DNA from: Mesorhizobium sp. DCY119
GTDB lineage: Bacteria; Pseudomonadota; Alphaproteobacteria; Rhizobiales; Rhizobiaceae
Assembly: GCF_003590645.1 (NCBI RefSeq)
Contig: NZ_CP031834.1
Coordinates: 3,286,501-3,350,500 of the forward strand
Length of the DNA: 64,000 nt
Direction: 5' to 3'
Each line of letters begins with the position of its first letter. Positions within the stretch are counted from its first letter, which is position 1. A program made the position numbers and the translations under genes. The notes under the pieces were generated by a model. That model was given only the letters and a program-made list of their open reading frames with translations. It had not been told where the DNA came from and searched no databases. Of this stretch, positions 35,720-46,890 are shown in pieces.

Positions 35720-35743
35720 GAGGTCCGGGCGAGCCCGGACCTC
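35720..35743 (-). terminator. Hairpin between livK and livG (partial terminator or processing site)
   Basis: An 11-bp perfect stem (GAGGTCCGGGC paired with GCCCGGACCTC, almost no loop) lies 15 bp after the livK stop. No clear T-run follows on the minus strand. A stem here would protect livK mRNA or stop part of the transcripts, giving more binding protein than membrane parts. Confidence 0.7.
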
Positions 35744-35757
35744 GCGCCTCGAAAGGC

Positions 35758-36966
35758 TTACTTGGCCGCTTCCTTGAAGCCCTTGCCGTCGACGACCATC
35801 TCGATGACATTGCCCGGCACGTCGCCGTTCTTGTCGAACTCGTGGCTGCCGGCAGCGCCTTCATAGTTGATGTCCTTGCCTTCGGCGATCAGCTTCTTGG
35901 CCTTTTCCCATTCGCCGGGAAGGATCACCTCGCCCGGAGCCGAGGAGACTTCGCGGAGCGCAGCGCTCAAGCCTTCGCGCGAATCCTTGCCGAGCTTCTG
36001 GATTGCCAGCGCGATCATGAAGGCAGCGTCATAGGACTGCGCGCCGAAATTGGCGTTCGGGTCGAGGCCGGCATCCTTGGCGATCTTGGCATAGACTTCC
36101 GTGCCGGGGCTGACCGAGTTGCCGATGCGGGTCGCGACCATGCCGTCGACCTTGCCCTCGCCGACATTCTTGACCAGCGCGTCGCTGACCATGCCGTCGC
36201 CGCCGGCGAACTTGGAGAAGTCGCCGCCTTCGAGAGCCTGGCGGATGATGGTCGAGCCGGAACCGTCGACATAGGCGAGCACGACTAGCGTGTCTGCGCC
36301 CGAAGCCGCCAGCGAGCCGACTTCGGCGCGGTAGTCGGCCTTGCCGTCTTCATGCGCTTCCTTGGCCGAGACGGTGCCGCCGAGCGTCTTGAACGCGCCT
36401 TCCAGCGCGTCGGCAAAGCCCTTGCCGTAGTCGTTGTTGACATAGGTGATGGCGATGTTGTCGGTGCCCTTGTCCTTCAGGATCTTGGCCAGCACTTCGC
36501 CGCTGTAAGCGTCGGACGAGGTGGTGCGGAACACCAGATCCTTGTCGTCGAGCGTGGTCAGCGCCGGAGACGTGGCAGCCGGCGAAATCAGCAGCACGCC
36601 GCCGGGAATGGCGGCATTGTTGGCGGCCGCGATGGTCTCGCCCGAGCAGAGCGGGCCGACGAGAGCCGTCACCTTCTCGGAATTGACCATGCGGTCGGCG
36701 GCGTTCGATGCAGCCGTGGCGTCGGCGCAGGTCGAGTCGCCGGAGATGATCTCGAGCTTCTGCCCGTCGAGAATGCCGCCCTGGTCGTTCACATCCTTGA
36801 CCGCCAGCTTGGCCGCCTCGAAGATCGGCGGCAGCATGCTTTCGATCGGGCCGGTGAAGCCGCCGAGAAAGCCGATCTTCACATCGGCATGGGCCGAAGC
36901 GGCCCCTGCCAGAATGGCGGTGCTGACCATGGCGGTTGCCAGAAGCCGTTTGGTGATGCGTTTCAT
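35758..36966 (-). CDS. livK: Branched-chain amino acid-type ABC transporter substrate-binding protein
   Basis: The 402-residue product has a signal peptide (MKRITKRLLATAMVSTAILA..., cleavage after SAHA). The mature part is a periplasmic type-I binding fold: DVKIGFLGGFTGPIESMLPP, LAVKDVNDQGGILDGQKLEI, VTALVGPLCSGETIAAANNA and FRTTSSDAYSGEVLAKILKD. The ligand cannot be read from the sequence. Its position directly downstream of the anthranilate operon hints at an aromatic compound or an amino acid related to it. Confidence 0.93.
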   Translation of the reverse strand: MKRITKRLLATAMVSTAILAGAASAHADVKIGFLGGFTGPIESMLPPIFEAAKLAVKDVNDQGGILDGQKLEIISGDSTCADATAASNAADRMVNSEKVTALVGPLCSGETIAAANNAAIPGGVLLISPAATSPALTTLDDKDLVFRTTSSDAYSGEVLAKILKDKGTDNIAITYVNNDYGKGFADALEGAFKTLGGTVSAKEAHEDGKADYRAEVGSLAASGADTLVVLAYVDGSGSTIIRQALEGGDFSKFAGGDGMVSDALVKNVGEGKVDGMVATRIGNSVSPGTEVYAKIAKDAGLDPNANFGAQSYDAAFMIALAIQKLGKDSREGLSAALREVSSAPGEVILPGEWEKAKKLIAEGKDINYEGAAGSHEFDKNGDVPGNVIEMVVDGKGFKEAAK

Positions 36967-37344
36967 GATAGTTTCCTCCGAATGTTGCGTATGAGACTTG
37001 CCGTCTTGACACTTTGATGCGCCAAACCGGGAATATGAACCGGCCGGTCAACCCGACGTCACGCCTTCAAGACATGCCCGCCGCCCATTTTCCAGCCCTG
37101 GTCCGGTCCTACAGAAGAGCGCCAATCCCGACAAGCCTCCCAGCTTGAAACGAACTGCGCCCCGTTTTCGGCAATCCTCCTTTGCCGATATTCGCCGGGC
37201 AACGGGTTTAACCCTTATTTCCGGCATCTCTAAACAACCAGCCTCAGACAGGCACAGAAATCAACAGGCTTTTACGTCTTTCGAGCCACGAAAGCCGTTG
37301 ACGAAAGGGAAGCTGATCGGTGATGGCACCTACTCCTCTTCCGC
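36967..37344. promoter_or_regulatory. Gap between CoA-ligase gene and livK (378 bp)
   Basis: The livK promoter should be here. There is no convincing gene. A run of A/T-richer sequence lies around 37195-37280. I did not find a clear copy of the palindrome seen upstream of the monooxygenase gene, only a lone CTTGAAA near 37145. Confidence 0.35.
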
Positions 37345-38970
37345 TCAGTTGACGGTCCTGCCGCGCAGTGCAAAGCGCTGGATCTTGCCTGTCGCCGTCT
37401 TGGGAAGGGCGTCGACGAACTTGACCGAGCGCGGATATTTGTAGGGTGCGATCACCTGCTTGACGTGGTCCTGCAGCGCCTTGATTGTTGCGGCATCAGC
37501 CGGCACATCCGCTGCCAGCACGATATGCGCCTGCACGATCTGGCCGCGCTCCTCGTCATCGGCGCCGACAACCGCGCATTCGGAGACGAAATCGTGGCTG
37601 AGGAGCGCTGCCTCCACTTCCGGCCCGGCGATGTTGTAGCCGGCCGAGATAATCATGTCGTCGGAGCGGGCGGCGAAATGGAAATAGCCGGCCTCGTCCT
37701 GGTAGAAAGAATCGCCGGTCAGGTTCCAGCCGTCGCGGACATATTTCGCCTGCCGCTTGTCGGCGAGATAGCGGCAACCGGTCGGCCCGCGCACCGCAAG
37801 CCTGCCGATCTCGCCGCGCGGCATCTCGTTCATCTCGTCATCGACGATCTTCGCCTGATAGCCGCCGACCGGCTTGCCGGTGGAACCGGGTGCGGAATCG
37901 CCGAGCCGGTTGGAGATGAAGATGTGCAGCATCTCGGTCGCGCCTATGCCGTCGAGCATCGGTTTGCCGGTCTTCTTCATCCACGCGTCGTAAATTGGCG
38001 CGGGCAGCGTTTCGCCCGCCGACACCGCGATGCGCAGCGAACTGAGATCGGCGCCCTCCTCCATCGCCGCCAGCATGACGCGGTAGGCGGTCGGCGCGGT
38101 GAAGCTGATCGTCGCCTTGTAGGTCTCGATGATCTCGATCATCTTCGGCGGCGTCGCCTGTTCGAGCAGGGTTGCGGCGGCCCCGAAACGCAGCGGGAAG
38201 ATCGCCAATCCGCCAAGGCCGAAGGTGAAGGCCAGCGGCGGCGAGCCGACGAAGACGTCGTCCGGCTGCACGTCCAGGACTTCCTTGGCATAGGCGTCGG
38301 CGATGATCAGCAGGTCGCGATGGAAATGCATCGTCGCCTTGGGTTCGCCGGTCGTGCCCGAGGTGAAGCCGAGCAGCGCGACATCGTCGCGGCCCGTCGG
38401 CACGGCTGAGAATTTCACCGGCTTGTCGAGCGCGATGCGGTCGAGCTCGGCGTCATGATTAGCGGTGCCGTCGAAGCCGATGACCTTTTTCAGGAAGCGG
38501 CTGTCCTTGGCGCAGGCGACGAGTTCGTCCTTGATGCGCGTGTCACACAGCGCGAACTCGACCTCGGCCTTGTCGATGATCTGGCCGAGTTCACCGGCGC
38601 GTAGCATCGGCATGGTGTTGACGACGACGGCACCTGCCTTGGTGGCGGCGAGCCAGCAGGCGACCATGGCAGGATTGTTGGCCGAGCGGATCAGCACACG
38701 ATTCCCGGGCTTTACGCCGTAATTCTCGACCAGCGCATGGGCGATGCGGTTCGACCAATCGGTGAGTTCTTTGTAGGTGCGGCGGCGGCCATTGCCGATC
38801 AGCGCGGTATTGTCGCCAAAACCCTTGGCTACCATCGCATCGGTGAATTCGACACCGGCATTCAGGACTTGCGGATAGTCGAAGCCGTCGAGCAATAGAT
38901 CCGGCCACTCATCATCCGGCGGCAGGTTGTCACGTGTGAAAGTGTCGGTATGCGCCGATGGTCCCAGCAT
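37345..38970 (-). CDS. 2-aminobenzoate/benzoate-CoA ligase family protein
   Basis: The 541-residue product is an AMP-forming acyl/aryl-CoA synthetase. Motifs: the phosphate loop LLGFTSGTTGEPKATMHFHR, GSPPLAFTFGLGGLAIFPLR, the adenine motif DGIGATEMLHIFISN, GWNLTGDSFYQDEAGYFHFA, DDMIISAGYNIAGPEVEAAL and the C-terminal PKTATGKIQRF with the catalytic Lys. Overall it follows the benzoate/2-aminobenzoate-CoA ligase group. It would activate anthranilate to 2-aminobenzoyl-CoA for the fused monooxygenase/reductase encoded first in the operon. It lies 6 bp after the acyl-CoA dehydrogenase gene. Confidence 0.88.
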   Translation of the reverse strand: MLGPSAHTDTFTRDNLPPDDEWPDLLLDGFDYPQVLNAGVEFTDAMVAKGFGDNTALIGNGRRRTYKELTDWSNRIAHALVENYGVKPGNRVLIRSANNPAMVACWLAATKAGAVVVNTMPMLRAGELGQIIDKAEVEFALCDTRIKDELVACAKDSRFLKKVIGFDGTANHDAELDRIALDKPVKFSAVPTGRDDVALLGFTSGTTGEPKATMHFHRDLLIIADAYAKEVLDVQPDDVFVGSPPLAFTFGLGGLAIFPLRFGAAATLLEQATPPKMIEIIETYKATISFTAPTAYRVMLAAMEEGADLSSLRIAVSAGETLPAPIYDAWMKKTGKPMLDGIGATEMLHIFISNRLGDSAPGSTGKPVGGYQAKIVDDEMNEMPRGEIGRLAVRGPTGCRYLADKRQAKYVRDGWNLTGDSFYQDEAGYFHFAARSDDMIISAGYNIAGPEVEAALLSHDFVSECAVVGADDEERGQIVQAHIVLAADVPADAATIKALQDHVKQVIAPYKYPRSVKFVDALPKTATGKIQRFALRGRTVN

Positions 38971-38976
38971 TTGTTA

Positions 38977-40134
38977 TTATCCCCTCGCCAGTGTTTGCCT
39001 GGCTATTATGATTTTCTGCACGTCCGAGGCGCCCTCATAGATGCGCAGCGCCCGAATTTCGCGGTAGAGGCTTTCGACGACGCTGCCCTTGCGCACGCCG
39101 TCGCCGCCATGGATCTGCACCGCCTTGTCGATCACGCTCTGGGCGCGGTCGGTGGCATAGAGCTTGGCCATCGCCGCTTCGCGGCTGACACGGGCAGCGC
39201 CCGAATCCTTCAGCCATGCGGCGCGGTAGACGAGCAGTGCCGACGCATCGATGTCGAGCGCCATGTCGGCGATGTGGCCCTGCACCATCTGCAATTCGGA
39301 CATCGGCGCGCCGAACAATTCGCGCGAGGTCGAACGCGCGATCGATTCATCCAGTGCCCTGCGGGCAAAGCCGAGGGCTGCCGCCGCGACCGTCGAGCGG
39401 AATACGTCGAGCACCGACATGGCGATGCGGAACCCCTCGCCCGGTTTGCCGAGCATGGCCGACTTCGGCACGCGGCAGTTCTGGAAGGACAGCCGCGCAA
39501 GCGGATGCGGCGCGATCACCTCCAGCCGCTCGGTAATCGACAGACCGGGCGTATCGGCAGGCACGATAAACGCCGAAATGCCCTTGGCGCCTGCCCCTTC
39601 GCCGGTGCGGGCGAACACCGTATAGACATCGGCGATGCCGCCGTTGGAGATCCAGGTTTTTTCGCCGTCGAGGACGTAAGAGTCGCCCTCCTCGCGCGCG
39701 GCGAGATCGAGATTGGCGACGTCGGAGCCGGATTTCGGCTCGCTCAGCGCAAAGGCCGACAGCGCGTTGCCGGCGCGGGTTTTCGTCAGCCATTCGCGTT
39801 TCTGCCCGGGCGTACCGAACAGCGAAATCGCTCCGGTGCCGAGCCCCTGCATGGCGAAGGAGAAATCGGCAAGCCCATCGTGACGGGCGAGCGTCTCGCG
39901 GATGATGCAGAGGCTGCGGACATCGAGCCCGCTTTCGGCGTTTTCCGGATCGACGGCCGAGTGGGTCAGCCAGCCGCCTTCGCCCAGTTTTGCCACCAGT
40001 TCGCGGCAGGCGGCATCGACATCGCCGTGGTCGCCATGCCTGATGTTGGCGGCGGCCCACGCCTCGAGCTTGTCGGCTAGCGCCCGGTGGCGATCTTCGA
40101 AAAACGGCCAGTCGAGAAAGCTGCGGTCCGGCAT
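38977..40134 (-). CDS. Acyl-CoA dehydrogenase
   Basis: The 385-residue product has the family signatures [60 protein letters not shown] and a C-terminal [20 protein letters not shown], where the Glu of YEG is the usual catalytic base. FAD is the cofactor, with electron-transfer flavoprotein as acceptor. In this operon it could oxidise a ring-derived alicyclic CoA intermediate. It starts one base after the hydratase gene ends. Confidence 0.92.
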   Translation of the reverse strand: MPDRSFLDWPFFEDRHRALADKLEAWAAANIRHGDHGDVDAACRELVAKLGEGGWLTHSAVDPENAESGLDVRSLCIIRETLARHDGLADFSFAMQGLGTGAISLFGTPGQKREWLTKTRAGNALSAFALSEPKSGSDVANLDLAAREEGDSYVLDGEKTWISNGGIADVYTVFARTGEGAGAKGISAFIVPADTPGLSITERLEVIAPHPLARLSFQNCRVPKSAMLGKPGEGFRIAMSVLDVFRSTVAAAALGFARRALDESIARSTSRELFGAPMSELQMVQGHIADMALDIDASALLVYRAAWLKDSGAARVSREAAMAKLYATDRAQSVIDKAVQIHGGDGVRKGSVVESLYREIRALRIYEGASDVQKIIIARQTLARG

Positions 40135-40135
40135 C

Positions 40136-40954
40136 TCAATCGCCCTGGAAAACGGGTTTCTGGTGCGCGACGAAAGCGTCGTAGGCGCGCTTGAAGTCCA
40201 GCGTCTGCATGCAGATCGCCTGCGCCTGCGCTTCGGCCTCGATCGCCTGCTCGATCGACATCGACCATTCCTGATTGAGCATGGTCTTGGTCATCATGTG
40301 ACCGAAATTCGGGCCGTCCGCGAGGCGTTTCGCCAATGCCAGAGCCTCGGCGTCGAGCGATGCGGGTTCGACGATGCGATTATAAAAACCCCAGCGCTCG
40401 CCTTCCTCCGCACTCATGGTGCGGCCGGTGTAGAGCAGTTCCGATGCGCGTCCCTGCCCGATGATGCGGGGCAGGATCGCGCAGGCGCCCATGTCGCAGC
40501 CGGCAAGGCCGACGCGGGTGAACAGGAACGCGGTCTTTGCTTCCGGGGTGGCAAGGCGAATGTCGGACGCCATGGCGATGATGGCACCGGCGCCGACACA
40601 GACGCCATCGACGGCGGCGATGATCGGCTTGCCGCAATTGACCATCGCCTTGATCAGGTCGCCGGTCATGCGGGTGAAGCGCAGCAGGCCCTTCATGTCC
40701 ATGTCGAGCAGCGGGCCGATGATGTCGTGGACATCGCCGCCCGAGCAGAAATTGCCGCCATTGGAGCCGAACACCACGGCCTTGATATCGTCGGCATAGG
40801 CGAGCGCGCGGAACGCATCGCGCAGCTCGGCATAGCTGTCGAAGGTCAGCGGGTTCTTGCGCTCCGGCCGGTCGAGCGTGATGACGGCGACGCCGTCCTC
40901 GACGCGCCAGCGGAAATGTTTCGCGACGTAGCCCGCCATATCAGTCATCGCCAT
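40136..40954 (-). CDS. Enoyl-CoA hydratase/isomerase family protein
   Basis: This 272-residue crotonase-fold protein has [33 protein letters not shown] (oxyanion loop), [20 protein letters not shown] and [20 protein letters not shown]. It is probably the hydratase or ring-opening hydrolase step in the beta-oxidation-like part of 2-aminobenzoyl-CoA breakdown. Its start lies inside the marR gene (14-bp overlap), so translation is coupled. Confidence 0.9.
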   Translation of the reverse strand: MAMTDMAGYVAKHFRWRVEDGVAVITLDRPERKNPLTFDSYAELRDAFRALAYADDIKAVVFGSNGGNFCSGGDVHDIIGPLLDMDMKGLLRFTRMTGDLIKAMVNCGKPIIAAVDGVCVGAGAIIAMASDIRLATPEAKTAFLFTRVGLAGCDMGACAILPRIIGQGRASELLYTGRTMSAEEGERWGFYNRIVEPASLDAEALALAKRLADGPNFGHMMTKTMLNQEWSMSIEQAIEAEAQAQAICMQTLDFKRAYDAFVAHQKPVFQGD

Positions 40955-41429
40955 TCACCTTTGCTGTCAGTTTCGGCGAATTGCCGATTGTATCGAGATG
41001 GCCGATCATCTGCTCGCAGGCTTCCGGCGGCAGCTCTTCCAGAATGGCGCTGACCCACGTCGCATGCGCCGCCGCCATCCTGGAAAATTCCTCGGTTCCC
41101 TTTTTGGTCAGCCGCACCAGCGTCGCCCGCTTGTCGCCGGCCACCGGCACGCGCAGCACCAGCCCGTCGGTCACCAGGCGCTCGATGATGCCGGTGACAT
41201 TGCCGTTGGACACGCGAAGGGCGGCTGAAAGCTCGCTCATCTTCAGCCCGTCCTCGAAACGGTAGAGCGCGGCCAGCACATCGAAGCGCGGCAAGGTAGT
41301 ATCGAACTCGACACGCAGGTTCTCGCGTACGGTGGCCTCGACCAGCCTTGTCGCCTTGAGCAGTCTCAGCCAGACGCGCAGGCGCTGCCTCGCCATGTCG
41401 GGAGCTTCGCCCGGTTGCGGCATGCTCAT
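40941..41429 (-). CDS. MarR-family transcriptional regulator
   Basis: The 162-residue winged-helix protein has [20 protein letters not shown], the recognition part [20 protein letters not shown] and the wing [20 protein letters not shown]. It is encoded inside the operon (4-bp overlap with the SDR gene, 14-bp overlap with the hydratase gene). MarR proteins of CoA-dependent aromatic pathways usually repress and are released by an aryl-CoA. The likely operator is the palindrome pair at 44533-44562, in front of the first gene. Confidence 0.93.
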   Translation of the reverse strand: MSMPQPGEAPDMARQRLRVWLRLLKATRLVEATVRENLRVEFDTTLPRFDVLAALYRFEDGLKMSELSAALRVSNGNVTGIIERLVTDGLVLRVPVAGDKRATLVRLTKKGTEEFSRMAAAHATWVSAILEELPPEACEQMIGHLDTIGNSPKLTAKVNGDD

Positions 41430-42183
41430 ATTTCGCCTCCCGAAATGGACAGGGCCTGCCCCGTGACCGAAGCCGAATGCGGCCCGCAGAGATAAAGCAC
41501 GCTCTGCGCGACCTCTTCCGGCAACACGAAACGGCGCTGGGGATTGGTCTTCGTCAGCGTGGCGATGGCCTCGTCGCGGCTCTTGCCGGTCTTCTCAATG
41601 ATGGTCTCGATAGAGCGTTCGAGCATCGGCGTCAGCGTGAAGCCGGGGCAGACGGCGTTGACGGTGATGCCGGTGTCGGCGAGTTCCAGCGCCAGCGAGC
41701 GCGTCAAGCCGAGGACGCCGTGCTTGGCCGCGCTGTAGGCCGATACGTAAGAGTAGCCCTTCAGGCTGGAGGTCGAGGCGATTGCGATCAGCCGGCCCTC
41801 CCTGCGCTTCATCATGCCGGCAAGTGCCTGCTGGAAGGTCAGGAAAACGCTGGTCAAATTGACGTCCAGCATCTGCCGCCACAGATCGAGGCTGGTGCGG
41901 TGGAAGGGCGCGCTTTCGGCGGCACCGGCATTGGCGACGACGATGTCCAGTTCGCCGACTTCACGGGCGATGCGCTCGAACAGTGCCTTCACGGACGCCT
42001 CGTCGGTTACATCGGCGGTCATGGCGACGATGCGTTGCGATGATGCCGCGACATCGGCAAGCGGCTCCATGCGGCGACCGGATATCACGACCGTTGCGCC
42101 GGCATCGGCAAGCGCCCGGGCGATCGTAGCGCCCATTCCCGAGCCGCCACCCGTCACCAATGCGCGCTTTCCCGTGAGGTCGG

Positions 42184-42187
<4 letters not shown>
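41426..42187 (-). CDS. Short-chain dehydrogenase/reductase
   Basis: The start at 42187 overlaps the monooxygenase stop (ATGA). The 253-residue product has the NAD(P) motif [27 protein letters not shown], the catalytic Ser in [20 protein letters not shown] with YSAAK as YxxxK, and [13 protein letters not shown]. It resembles 3-hydroxyacyl-CoA-type SDRs and would oxidise a hydroxyacyl-CoA made downstream of 2-aminobenzoyl-CoA monooxygenase/reductase. Confidence 0.9.
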
Positions 42188-44484
<2,297 letters not shown>

Positions 44485-44532
44485 CAGCACCAACTCCGAT
44501 TGACGATGAGAGGATGGCACCGCGTCCGTATA

Positions 44533-44562
44533 ATTTCAAGCATGAAATTTCAAGCTTGAAAT
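44533..44562. promoter_or_regulatory. Tandem palindromic operator, probably for the MarR regulator
   Basis: Two 16-bp palindromes overlap by 2 bp: ATTTCAAGCATGAAAT (44533-44548, imperfect) and ATTTCAAGCTTGAAAT (44547-44562, perfect). Size and symmetry fit MarR sites. They lie 49-78 bp upstream of the monooxygenase start on the minus strand and about 140 bp upstream of the divergent hydrolase gene. Confidence 0.75.
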
Positions 44563-44697
44563 TAATCGACGGTTGGCGGAAGCTGCTTCTGGTTGGATCA
44601 ACGAGCCGGCAGGTTTCCGCCCTTGCGGGACGGTCGGGCAAGATGGTCAATAACGGGATGGTGCGCCGCTGAAGGCGCCAGCGCAGTGAGGCAGGGA

Positions 44698-45528
44698 ATG
44701 TCGGCAAATTCGACCACGGACTGGAGCGACGCCTATTCCAACGGGGCTTACATCCCCGACGCCAGTGCGTTTCCCGGCAAATGGCAGGTGGCTGCGGCTT
44801 CATTCCGCGATGACCTGCGCGCGGCAAAGCGCCTGCGCGAGGACATTTCCTATGGCCCGCATCTGCGCAACCGTTTCGACCTGTTCCTGCCGGAGGGAAC
44901 GCCCAAGGGCCTCGTCGTCTTCGTCCATGGCGGCTACTGGATGTCGTTCGACAAATCGGCGTGGTCGCATCTCGCGCAAGGATCGCTCGCCCATGGCTAT
45001 GCGCTGGCGATGCCGTCCTACGTGCTTTGCCCGGAAGCGCGCATATCCGACATCACGAGGCAGGTCGGGGCAGCCATAACTGCGGCGGCAAGCGAAATCG
45101 CAGGGCCGATCCATCTCACGGGCCATTCCGCCGGCGGCCATCTGGTCAGCCGCATGAACACCTCGACCTCTCCGCTCGGTGCCGACGTGCTTGCGCGGCT
45201 CAAGAAGACAGTATCGATTTCCGGCCTGCATGATCTGCGGCCGCTGATGAAAACCAAGATGAACGAGACCCACCGGCTGGATATTGCCGACGCGCGGTCC
45301 GAAAGTGCCGCCCTGTTGGAGCCGCTCGACGGCATCGACATTACCTGCTGGGTCGGCTCGGCCGAGCGGCCGGAATTCCGGCGGCAGAACGCGCTTCTGG
45401 AAAATCTCTGGAGCGGTTTCGACGTCAGCGTGTCGAGCGTGGAAGACGCCGGCAAGCATCATTTCGATGTCATCGATGGGCTTGCCGATCCTGACCACAG
45501 GCTGGTGCGGACCCTGCTCGGCGTGTAA
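44698..45528 (+). CDS. Alpha/beta hydrolase, kynurenine formamidase-like
   Basis: The ATG at 44698 has a GAGGCAGGGA ribosome site; the product has 276 residues. It shows the kynurenine-formamidase HGGxW motif (VFVHGGYWMSFDKSAW), the nucleophile GHSAGGHL, a late Asp region and KHHFDVIDGL with the catalytic His. Kynurenine formamidase turns N-formylkynurenine into kynurenine on the way to anthranilate, which the divergent operon appears to degrade. The fit of motif and context is good, but related esterases share the motif and no kynureninase or dioxygenase gene is in the window. Confidence 0.78.
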   Translation: MSANSTTDWSDAYSNGAYIPDASAFPGKWQVAAASFRDDLRAAKRLREDISYGPHLRNRFDLFLPEGTPKGLVVFVHGGYWMSFDKSAWSHLAQGSLAHGYALAMPSYVLCPEARISDITRQVGAAITAAASEIAGPIHLTGHSAGGHLVSRMNTSTSPLGADVLARLKKTVSISGLHDLRPLMKTKMNETHRLDIADARSESAALLEPLDGIDITCWVGSAERPEFRRQNALLENLWSGFDVSVSSVEDAGKHHFDVIDGLADPDHRLVRTLLGV

Positions 45529-45576
45529 AGAAGGCTCGCGGGCATTGCCCCATCATACGAAGTATCCGGAGGTTCC

Positions 45577-45813
45577 ATGCAAACCGTATTCGTCCAGCTG
45601 CAATGCACGCCCGGCCAGACCTATGCCGTGGCCGACCAGCTTTACGAGCGCGAGGTGGCTTCGGAACTCTATTCGACCAGCGGCGACTACGACCTGCTGA
45701 TGAAGATCTATATCGAGGACGATGTCGATATCGGCAAATTCATCAACGAGAACGTCGCCAATGTGCCAGGCATCGTGCGCTCGCTGACGACGCTGACGTT
45801 CAAGGCGTTTTAG
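45577..45813 (+). CDS. Stand-alone Lrp/AsnC ligand-binding (RAM) domain protein
   Basis: The 78-residue product has a GGAGG ribosome site and is only the AsnC-type effector domain (FVQLQCTPGQTYAVADQLYE, SGDYDLLMKIYIEDDVDIGK, VANVPGIVRSLTTLTFKAF), without a DNA-binding part. Stand-alone RAM proteins bind amino acids as oligomers and may modulate full-length Lrp proteins. It follows the formamidase-like gene by 48 bp, so the two are probably co-transcribed, consistent with amino-acid (tryptophan/kynurenine) turnover. Confidence 0.88.
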   Translation: MQTVFVQLQCTPGQTYAVADQLYEREVASELYSTSGDYDLLMKIYIEDDVDIGKFINENVANVPGIVRSLTTLTFKAF

Positions 45814-45828
45814 CTATCTGATTGGGGT

Positions 45829-46026
45829 GCGTCCTTCGAGGCTCGCTTCGCTCGCACCTCAGGATGAGGGAGGTCGGTGCGTTTCAGACCAATTTCTGAA
45901 AAGCTGGCTCATCCGGTAGGATGGCAGCGGAATCTGAGCGAAGAATAGCGCCGGCCTTCCTAATCATCATCATAGCGCCAACCTCCCTCATCCTGAGGTG
46001 CTCGCGCAGCGAGCCTCGAAGGACGC
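45829..46026. repeat. Intergenic inverted repeat (46-bp arms), rhizobial palindromic element
   Basis: The arms 45829-45874 and 45981-46026 are near-perfect inverted copies, starting GCGTCCTTCGAGGCTCGC and ending CCTCAGGATGAGGGAGGT, with mismatches only in the middle. Each arm has its own dyads. They enclose about 106 bp. The arm resembles the mobile palindromic repeats scattered between genes in Mesorhizobium and relatives (from memory). It separates the convergent RAM-domain gene and ccmC. Confidence 0.85.
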
Positions 46027-46043
46027 ACAACCCAGACTGAAAT

Positions 46044-46808
46044 TCAGGCAGGTTTCCGGTCGGCGCGGCGGGCTGCGATGTAGCGCATCGCGGTTACGCG
46101 GCGGCGCATGATCTCGGTGCGCATCGCCATCAGGTGCAGCGTGAAGAACAGCACGGTGAAGCCAAGCGCCATGATCATCAGCGGCCAGAGCAGGCTCGGA
46201 TGGATGGTCGGGCCGCCGAGGCGGAAGACCGACGCCGGCTGATGCAGCGTGTTCCACCAGTCGACCGAGAATTTGATGATCGGGATGTTGATGAAGCCGA
46301 CCAGCGTGATGATGGCGGCGGCGCGCGCCGATCGTGCGGGGTCATCTAAAGCGCGAGTCAGCGCGATGATGCCGAGATACATCAGGAACAGGATGAAGAC
46401 CGAGGTCAGCCGCGCGTCCCACACCCACCAGGTGCCCCACATGGGCTTGCCCCAGATGGAGCCGGTGATCAGCGCCAGCGCGGTGAAGGCCGCGCCAATG
46501 GGTGCAGCGGCCTTGAGCGAGACGTCGGCCAGCGGATGGCGCCAGACCAGCGTGCCGAGTGCAGCCAACGCCATCAGCGAGTAGCACATCATGGCGATCC
46601 AGGCGAAAGGCACGTGGATGTACATGATGCGGACGGTGGTGCCCTGCTGGTAATCCTCGGGCGCCGCGAAGCCCAGATAGAGGCCGAACGCCAGCAGAAG
46701 AATCGAAAGACCCGCCAGCCAGGGCACGAGCCGGTCGGCAAGCGCCAGGAAGCGGGTCGGATTGGCAAGATCGATGAAGCGGCCGGGCCGCGCGCTCGTT
46801 TCACTCAT
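46044..46808 (-). CDS. ccmC: Heme exporter/chaperone-loading protein CcmC
   Basis: The 254-residue product has six predicted membrane helices and the tryptophan-rich heme-handling motif WGTWWVWDARLTSVFILFLM, plus MYIHVPFAWIAMMCYSLMAL and VDWWNTLHQPASV. CcmC loads heme on CcmE for cytochrome c maturation. Usually it lies in ccmABCDG. Here no ccmA, ccmB, ccmD or ccmG is adjacent: ndvA is upstream and the inverted repeat downstream. Confidence 0.93.
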   Translation of the reverse strand: MSETSARPGRFIDLANPTRFLALADRLVPWLAGLSILLLAFGLYLGFAAPEDYQQGTTVRIMYIHVPFAWIAMMCYSLMALAALGTLVWRHPLADVSLKAAAPIGAAFTALALITGSIWGKPMWGTWWVWDARLTSVFILFLMYLGIIALTRALDDPARSARAAAIITLVGFINIPIIKFSVDWWNTLHQPASVFRLGGPTIHPSLLWPLMIMALGFTVLFFTLHLMAMRTEIMRRRVTAMRYIAARRADRKPA

Positions 46809-46890
46809 GGGAACTAATTAGCCCGGTCCGAGCGTCCGGGCAATGCGGGAGGTCGCCGCAGGACGACCTCCCATAGTTCTATCCGACCAA

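Noticed and set aside
45988-46257. Possible ccmD-like small gene after ccmC on the minus strand
   Set aside because: The frame overlaps ccmC out of phase and the inverted repeat, and has no hydrophobic helix typical of CcmD.
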